Positions 7,231-11,559 of a DNA stretch of 11,559 bases are shown one piece after another. Every line of letters begins with the position of its first letter. The first letter of the stretch is position 1. The DNA is taken from NCBI GenBank assembly GCA_031289515.1, contig JAITPH010000249.1:1-11559 (forward strand). Direction: 5' to 3'. The DNA is from Tannerella sp. (GTDB taxonomy: Bacteria; Bacteroidota; Bacteroidia; Bacteroidales; Tannerellaceae). The position numbers were made by a program, and so were the translations under genes. The notes under the pieces were generated by a model. The model was not told the origin of the DNA. It searched no databases and worked only from the letters and a program-made list of their open reading frames with translations.

Positions 7231-7273
7231 CAGTCAGCGACAAACTGAAGCCAGTCAGCGACTGACGTCAGTC
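7231..7273. promoter_or_regulatory. CAGTCAGCGAC repeats and 14-bp palindrome upstream of the GH43 gene
   Basis: CAGTCAGCGAC occurs at 7231-7241 and 7252-7262, exactly 21 bases (two helical turns) apart. The second copy runs into the perfect palindrome GACTGACGTCAGTC at 7260-7273. GTCAGTC (7229-7235) can also pair with GACTGAC (7260-7266) to form a larger hairpin. It lies 45 bases before the GH43 start and 30 bases after the nhaC stop. It could be an operator for the glycosidase gene or a transcript-end structure for nhaC; no T tract follows it, which favours the first. Confidence 0.5.
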
Positions 7274-7318
7274 AAAAACAAATATTCAAGTATTCACACA
7301 TAAACAAAACAAGACAAG

Positions 7319-9070
7319 ATGAAAAAGACAATGTACATTTTCGCGCTCACAGCAGCGCTGAGCAGCTCATGCAGCAAGAGTCCGGAGAAGTTGCCGGCGG
7401 AAACGTTCCGCACGGTATGCAATCCTGTAAACATCAGTTACCGTTTCCAGCCGGAGGCAATAGCCGGCAGGGTCAACGGCAAGATTCCCTCGTACCGCGA
7501 AGGCGCAGACCCGACCGCGGTAATGTTCCGCGACGAATATTATGCCTTCGTATCCCATTCGGGCGGCTACTTTCACTCCACCGACCTCGTAAACTGGCGT
7601 CTGATAGTGCCAAACAAAGTCTTTCCGCTCGAACAGTACGCGCCGACGGCGTTCGTCATGAACGGCGAACTGTATCTCGTAACCTCCGGCGTCGGAAAGG
7701 TATTCAGGACGTCAGACCCGAAATCGGGCGAGTGGACGGTCGCAAAGGAAGATTTCAAGCTGTCGCACACCGACCCGGCAGTCTTCGTCGACGACGACGG
7801 ACGCCTCTACTACTACGCCGGATGCAGCAACCGGACGCCCATTTGGGGATGCGAGCTTGACCCCGCGACGTTCGAGCCGCTGACCGAACTGGCGCCGGTA
7901 ATCCAAAGCGACTACGCCGTCCGCGGATGGGAAGTCAAAAACGACTACAACATACCGGACGACGACCCCGTTCCGTGGATAGAAGGCGCGTGGATGAACA
8001 AGCACGGCGGACGCTACTACCTGCAGTACGCCTCGCCGGGCACGGAACTGAAGAGCTACAGCGACGCCGTCTTCGAGTCCGCCGGCCCGCTCGGACCCTT
8101 CACCCTCGCACGCCACAATCCGTTTGCCTACAAGCCCGAAGGATTCGCCTGCGGCGCGGGACACGGCAGCACGTTCGCCGACCGCTACGGCAACTTCTGG
8201 CACATCGGGACGGTCACCGTATCCCAAAGACATTCGTTTGAACGCCGCCTCGCGCTCTTCCCGCTCTTCTTCGACGGCGACGGCTGCATGGCGGCGTACA
8301 CCGGATTCGGCGACTGGCCGATGATCATGCCCGACCGGCGGATAGAATCTCCCGCCGAACTGTTTCCCGGCTGGATGCTGCTCTCGTACGGCAGGAAGGT
8401 GGAAGTGTCGTCCACGCTGCCGGGCTTCGAGGCCGCAAACGCCGTCGACGAGGACATCCGCACGTGGTGGAGCGCCGCGACCGGCAACGGCGACGAATGG
8501 ATTGCGATAGACCTCGGCGAAACGGACGACGTCTACGCCGTGCAAGTCAACTTTGCCGACGAAGGGGCGCAGATTTACGGACGGAAGGAAGGCATCTGCT
8601 ACCAGTACACGGTCGAAGCCTCCGTCGACGGCCGCCGCTGGGAGACCGTCGCCGACCGCTCGACCGAAACGGCCGACATGCCGCACGACTACATCCAGCT
8701 CCTTCAGCCGGTCAGGGCGCGCCATTTCCGCATCAAAAACATATATTATCCGTCGGGCAACTTCTCCGTTTCCGGTCTGCGGATATTCGGCCGGAGCAGC
8801 AGTCCGCTGCCGCCGGAAGTCGAAGGCTTCACCGCCGAGCGAGATGCCGACCGCCGCGTCGTCCATCTGAAATGGGAAGCCGCGGAAGGCGCAGTCGGCT
8901 ACAACATCCGCTACGGCACGGACGCCGACAAACTGTACGGCAACTACACCGTCTACGGCAAAAACGAGCTGACGATACGCAGCCTCAATGCCGCCGAAAC
9001 GTACGTCTTCGCCATCGACGCCTTCAACGGCGCGGGCGTCCGCGAATCGCCGCACGGCGTTACGCAGTGA
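7319..9070 (+). CDS. GH43-type glycoside hydrolase lipoprotein with F5/8C and FN3 domains
   Basis: This is a 583-residue secreted carbohydrate-active enzyme. A lipoprotein-like signal ends in LSSSC (C18). Residues about 55-345 form a five-bladed propeller of the GH43 kind: EGADPT with the likely base D64, SHTDPAVF with D152 as the usual pKa-tuning acid, WIEGAW with the likely acid E222, and AGHGS with H282. Residues about 355-490 look like an F5/8 type C (discoidin) domain with AVDEDIRTWWSA, EWIAIDLG and the terminal GLRIFG strand. Residues about 497-580 look like an FN3 domain (VVHLKWEAAEGAVGYNIRYG). GH43 enzymes cleave arabinose-, xylose- or galactose-containing glycans; the exact linkage is not predictable. 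The codons end strongly in G or C, unlike the A/T-richer cassette downstream. No SusC/SusD genes are visible here. Confidence 0.9.
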   Translation: MKKTMYIFALTAALSSSCSKSPEKLPAETFRTVCNPVNISYRFQPEAIAGRVNGKIPSYREGADPTAVMFRDEYYAFVSHSGGYFHSTDLVNWRLIVPNKVFPLEQYAPTAFVMNGELYLVTSGVGKVFRTSDPKSGEWTVAKEDFKLSHTDPAVFVDDDGRLYYYAGCSNRTPIWGCELDPATFEPLTELAPVIQSDYAVRGWEVKNDYNIPDDDPVPWIEGAWMNKHGGRYYLQYASPGTELKSYSDAVFESAGPLGPFTLARHNPFAYKPEGFACGAGHGSTFADRYGNFWHIGTVTVSQRHSFERRLALFPLFFDGDGCMAAYTGFGDWPMIMPDRRIESPAELFPGWMLLSYGRKVEVSSTLPGFEAANAVDEDIRTWWSAATGNGDEWIAIDLGETDDVYAVQVNFADEGAQIYGRKEGICYQYTVEASVDGRRWETVADRSTETADMPHDYIQLLQPVRARHFRIKNIYYPSGNFSVSGLRIFGRSSSPLPPEVEGFTAERDADRRVVHLKWEAAEGAVGYNIRYGTDADKLYGNYTVYGKNELTIRSLNAAETYVFAIDAFNGAGVRESPHGVTQ

Positions 9071-9085
9071 CCGATAAAGCATATC

Positions 9086-9137
9086 ATCTTTATTTTGAGA
9101 AAATTTTCCGAAAAGAATCTTTTCTCAAAATAAAGAT
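9086..9137. repeat. perfect 18-bp inverted repeat flanked by ATATC
   Basis: The arm ATCTTTATTTTGAGAAAA (9086-9103) is the exact reverse complement of 9120-9137, with a 16-base loop that can itself fold (TTTTC-C-GAAAA). The unit is flanked by ATATC at 9081-9085 and 9138-9142, like a short target duplication. It starts 15 bases after the GH43 stop, so it may end that transcript, although no T tract follows. The right end is 1 base from the -7 box of the ATPase gene, so it could also control the defence genes. Confidence 0.8.
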
Positions 9138-9138
9138 A

Positions 9139-9146
9139 TATCTTTG
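9139..9146 (+). promoter_or_regulatory. candidate -7 box for the ATPase-RloB operon
   Basis: TATCTTTG is a perfect TAnnTTTG match 26 bases before the ATG at 9173. It overlaps the perfect 14-bp palindrome AAAGATATATCTTT (9132-9145), a good position for a repressor to block transcription. No -33 TTTG lies at the usual distance. It supports the ATG at 9173 and an operon promoter separate from the GH43 gene. Confidence 0.55.
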
Positions 9147-9172
9147 CGGAGAATTATAAACAATTGAATATT

Positions 9173-10465
9173 ATGCTGCTTGAATTTAGTATAGGGAATT
9201 TTCTCTCATTCAAAGAAAAAAAGACATTAAGTTTAATAGCGTCGAGTATAAGCGATTATAAGGAAACCAATGTTTTTACGACAGAAGGATACGGCTTGCT
9301 GAAAAGCGCCGTCATATACGGCGCCAACGCAAGCGGAAAATCCAATTTCATCCGCGCAGTGAGCATAATGAGACAAATTGTGCTCTATTCTTTCAACCGG
9401 TCATCGACAAAACCGCTGAACGTAACTCCATTTTTACTTAATACGGAAACGGAAACAGCCGCTTCCCACTTTGAAGTCCTGTTTGAAACTGGAGGCATAC
9501 GTTACCGTTACGGTTTTGAAGTTACTGCGAAAGAGGTAGTATCCGAATGGCTTTTTGAATCCGGGGAAAACGTTGAAAAGCGTCTTTTTATCCGGCAGGG
9601 CGACGGTATCGACGTGTCTGCGACATATAAGGAAGGTGCGGATTTGGAAGAAAAGACGAGAAACAACGCATTGTTTCTAACCGTCGTTGACCAGTTTAAC
9701 GGTACCGTAGCCGGACAAATAATGAAATGGTTTCAGGACTTGAGAACTATTTCAGGGTTAAACAGGGAAAATTACGAGTCAGTCACGTTTCGGATGATTT
9801 TGAACGAAAAAACAAAAAAAACGATTCTGGATTTCTATAAAAATCTGGATTTGGGTTTTAACGGTTTGGAAATAGACAGAAAAAAATTTGATTCAAAAGA
9901 AATTGCCGAAGACGCTCCCGAACAAATAATGGAATTGTTAATAAAGGATTTGGAAGGAGCATTCAAGTATAACATCAAAACGTTACACAATAAATACGAC
10001 AAGGGCAACAAGTTTGTGGGAACTCAAGAATTTGACATGGGAAGTCAGGAATCTGCGGGGTCGAATAAGGTTTTTGACATTTCCGGCGCCGTCTTTGACG
10101 TGTTACAAAATGGCGGTGTTTTAGTCATTGACGAATTGGATTCAAGTTTACACCCTTTGCTGACATTAGCCATTACACGACTTTTTAATTCGACAAGCGA
10201 AAATCCTAAAAACGCACAACTCGTTTTTACAACCCATGACACAAATCTGTTTTCGCTCGGAAAATTTCGCAGAGACCAGATTTATTTTATCGAAAAAGAC
10301 AGGTATGGAGCCTCTGATTTATATTCATTGGTTGAATACAAGGAAGATGGCGGTAAAGTACGCAAAGACCGTTCGTTTGAAGAAGATTACATACAGGGCA
10401 GATATGGAGCTATTCCTTATATCGGCAACATTTCTAAAACACTACAGGAATGGCAAGAAAAATAA
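9173..10465 (+). CDS. AbiLi/RloA-like AAA ATPase of a defence pair
   Basis: This 430-residue ATPase belongs to the SMC/ABC-like AAA group found with RloB proteins in AbiL-type abortive infection systems. The N-terminus LLEFSIGNFLSFKEKKTLSL is the typical first strand pair of such ATPases. Walker A is GANASGKSN (50-58), an ABC-signature-like ESAGSNKVFDI lies at 293-303, Walker B is VLVIDELD (316-323) with catalytic E321 followed by the D-loop SSLHP, and the switch histidine is H355 in FTTHDTN. The C-terminal GRYGAIPYIG (409-418) is conserved in the family. All ATPase residues are intact. I chose the ATG at 9173; a TTG three codons earlier is possible. The 3' end overlaps the rloB-like gene by 16 bases, so the two are co-translated. 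Its likely role is sensing or regulating the partner during phage infection; this is inferred from the family. Confidence 0.93.
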   Translation: MLLEFSIGNFLSFKEKKTLSLIASSISDYKETNVFTTEGYGLLKSAVIYGANASGKSNFIRAVSIMRQIVLYSFNRSSTKPLNVTPFLLNTETETAASHFEVLFETGGIRYRYGFEVTAKEVVSEWLFESGENVEKRLFIRQGDGIDVSATYKEGADLEEKTRNNALFLTVVDQFNGTVAGQIMKWFQDLRTISGLNRENYESVTFRMILNEKTKKTILDFYKNLDLGFNGLEIDRKKFDSKEIAEDAPEQIMELLIKDLEGAFKYNIKTLHNKYDKGNKFVGTQEFDMGSQESAGSNKVFDISGAVFDVLQNGGVLVIDELDSSLHPLLTLAITRLFNSTSENPKNAQLVFTTHDTNLFSLGKFRRDQIYFIEKDRYGASDLYSLVEYKEDGGKVRKDRSFEEDYIQGRYGAIPYIGNISKTLQEWQEK

Positions 10466-11124
10466 AAATACCCAATCATATTCAAAAGAGAGAGCGACAG
10501 GAATTAAAGCGTGCTGAAGTGATACGGAACAAGCGTCTTTTTTTCTTGATTGTCTGTGAAGGGGAAAAAACCGAGCCTAACTATTTCGAGTCGTTAAAAA
10601 ATGCTTTGCCAAAAGGCGTGCTCGACGTCAAAATTACCGGAACAGGCAATAATACGGTATCACTTGTCCGCAATGCAAAAAATATTCGAAAACAGACAGA
10701 AGCCGAAACGAATAGAAAAATCGACAAACTGTGGGTCGTGTTCGACAGAGACAGTTTTAAGCCACAGTCATTCAATTCTGCCATTCAAAAATGTGCGGAT
10801 AAGGCGGACATGGATTGTGCCTGGACAAACGAAGCCTTTGAACTTTGGTATCTTTTGCATTTTCACTATTATAATACAGGAATCGGCAGAGCGCAATATC
10901 AAGATTTGATTGAACAAAATTTCCGGTCAAAAGGGCTGCATGATTACAAATATCAAAAAAACAGCACGGAAATGTTTGATTTGCTCGAAAAATACGGCAG
11001 TCGTGAAAATGCTGTCGCCAATGCGCAAAGACTTGAAACAGCATATAACGGACGACAGGATTATGCCAATCATAATCCGTGTACAAAGGTTCATAAATTG
11101 GTTTCCGAATTATTCGGGTTGTGA
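10450..11124 (+). CDS. rloB: RloB-domain protein (AbiLii-like), probable effector
   Basis: This is a 224-residue RloB-family protein and the partner of the ATPase upstream. Family blocks are FFLIVCEGEKTEPNYFESL (31-49), the glycine/asparagine turn GTGNNT (64-69), WVVFDRDSF (95-103), NEAFELWYLLHF (127-138) and the C-terminal NHNPCTKVHKLV (207-218). The acidic pair pattern, E37/E39 after a hydrophobic strand and D99/D101 after the next, resembles a Toprim metal site, so nuclease activity is plausible but not shown. The basic N-terminus (residues 1-30) has many K and R and may bind nucleic acid. The ATG lies inside the end of the ATPase gene in another frame, as expected for tight coupling. In Campylobacter, rlo genes sit inside type I restriction loci; no hsd gene is present here, so this is a stand-alone pair. 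Confidence 0.93.
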   Translation: MARKIKIPNHIQKRERQELKRAEVIRNKRLFFLIVCEGEKTEPNYFESLKNALPKGVLDVKITGTGNNTVSLVRNAKNIRKQTEAETNRKIDKLWVVFDRDSFKPQSFNSAIQKCADKADMDCAWTNEAFELWYLLHFHYYNTGIGRAQYQDLIEQNFRSKGLHDYKYQKNSTEMFDLLEKYGSRENAVANAQRLETAYNGRQDYANHNPCTKVHKLVSELFGL

Positions 11125-11156
11125 CGGATGAAATTATATCTTGATTTTTGTCACGC

Positions 11157-11200
11157 TGAAGGTGTGTCAAAAGCAGATATTGGCTTTTGACACACCTTCA
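11157..11200. terminator. perfect 18-bp hairpin between rloB-like gene and GH2 gene
   Basis: TGAAGGTGTGTCAAAAGC (11157-11174) is the exact reverse complement of 11183-11200, with the 8-base loop AGATATTG. It lies 32 bases after the rloB-like stop and 8 bases before the stop of the convergent glycosidase gene, so it can serve as a shared transcript end. On the plus strand it is followed by AAAAAA rather than T's, so it is not a textbook intrinsic terminator in either direction. Confidence 0.6.
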
Positions 11201-11208
11201 AAAAACAG

Positions 11209-11559
11209 CTATTTTGCGGTGACGGTTATTTTTCCGGTCTTCAGCCACGGCGACGAGAAGGTGACGGCTATATCGCCTTCGCCTGTCGCTTCGACGTATG
11301 CAATCATTCGTCCGCGATAGACGCGCTGCACATTGTCGCGATAATTGCCCATGTCGGTGTTATCGCCCGCTTCCATGCCCAGCAATTTGCCGGGACCTTC
11401 GATGCGGCACGTCAGCTGGTTGTCGGCCAGCGCTACCGGAACGCCGTCCTCGTCTTCTATTTCCACCTCGATTTGGGCTACGCCGCGATTGCTGCATATT
11501 TCATCCTTATATGCCTTTAATGCAATCCTTGCAGGCTGTTTGGAGGTGCGGAGGGTATG
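11209..11559 (-). CDS. C-terminal end of a GH2-type glycoside hydrolase (partial)
   Basis: The frame is open from the window edge to the TAG at 11209-11211, giving the last 116 residues of a larger protein. The piece begins HTLRTSKQPARIALKAYKDE and continues with GVAQIEVEIEDEDGVPVAL, CRIEGPGKLLGMEAGD and the final strand KTGKITVTAK. This is the immunoglobulin-like C-terminal domain of GH2 beta-galactosidase-type enzymes: a TSGKP-like start, a V-x-V-x-x-D-x-x-G strand and the EGPGKLLG-x-x-x-GD turn. The catalytic part lies outside the window, so activity and substrate are not known. An internal GTG at 11464-11466 could be taken as a start, but the domain clearly continues upstream of it. It converges on the defence pair and, with the GH43 gene, suggests a glycan-degradation locus. 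Confidence 0.85.
   Translation of the reverse strand, partial: HTLRTSKQPARIALKAYKDEICSNRGVAQIEVEIEDEDGVPVALADNQLTCRIEGPGKLLGMEAGDNTDMGNYRDNVQRVYRGRMIAYVEATGEGDIAVTFSSPWLKTGKITVTAK

Noticed and set aside
7712..9082. 456-codon open frame antisense to the GH43 gene
   Set aside because: It is a product of the strong G/C third-position bias of the GH43 gene; the translation is V/A/R/G-rich with no recognisable motif.
9085..9097. 13-base match CATCTTTATTTTG to the cysS start region at 5669-5681
   Set aside because: About one 13-base match is expected by chance in a window of this size, more in A/T-rich DNA, and neither inverted repeat nor flanks are shared.
11136..11140. A third ATATC near the right edge as a possible target duplication for the whole cassette
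   Set aside because: A 5-base match in A/T-rich DNA, 16 bases short of the right hairpin, is too weak to define an insertion boundary.
10772..11170. 132-codon antisense frame over the rloB-like gene, considered as an antitoxin
   Set aside because: No family features, no promoter or start context, and it fully overlaps a conserved coding region.

Overview
The window looks like chromosomal DNA of a member of the Bacteroidota, most likely Bacteroidales. The gene content fits this order: SagB-like nitroreductase, RsmH, NagB, CysS with the KMGKS variant, NhaC, a GH43 lipoprotein with discoidin and FN3 domains, and a GH2-type C-terminus. Start codons lack Shine-Dalgarno sequences, and three perfect matches to the Bacteroidetes -7 box (TAnnTTTG) sit just upstream of genes. 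No rRNA, tRNA, CRISPR array, transposase or integrase is visible.

Bases 22-2677 (+) hold a tight three-gene run: an exported nitroreductase, a membrane-anchored metallophosphoesterase and the 16S rRNA methyltransferase rsmH, with 5- and 2-base gaps. rsmH is not next to mraZ or ftsL/ftsI, so it lies outside the usual division/cell-wall cluster. nagB (-) converges on rsmH with a 2-base gap.

Bases 2680-5671 are on the minus strand. cysS is followed after 35 bases by a small hotdog thioesterase gene, and nagB lies further downstream. The 296-base gap between the thioesterase gene and nagB is the longest gene-free stretch. It holds a 48/49-base direct repeat containing CGTCATTGCGAG-like sequence, five AGTTAGA heptads, and a hairpin over the thioesterase stop codon.

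Bases 5754-9070 (+) hold an NhaC-type Na+/H+ antiporter gene, divergent from cysS, with a -7 box for each direction in the gap. A multidomain GH43-type lipoprotein gene follows. Between the two is a cluster of CAGTCAGCGAC repeats with a perfect 14-bp palindrome. At the right edge (minus strand) is the C-terminus of a GH2-type glycosidase, so the right part resembles a carbohydrate-use locus.

The most interesting part is 9086-11200. Between the two convergent glycosidase genes sits an A/T-richer two-gene cassette: an SMC/ABC-like AAA ATPase overlapping by 16 bases a RloB-domain protein. This is the AbiL-type (AbiLi/AbiLii, RloA/RloB-like) phage-defence pair. It has its own -7 box and is bracketed by two perfect 18-bp inverted repeats; the left one is flanked by a 5-bp direct repeat. 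The RloB partner shows a Toprim-like residue pattern (CEGE and DRD), so the pair may work like other ATPase plus Toprim-nuclease systems (OLD/Gabija, PARIS). That last point is inference.
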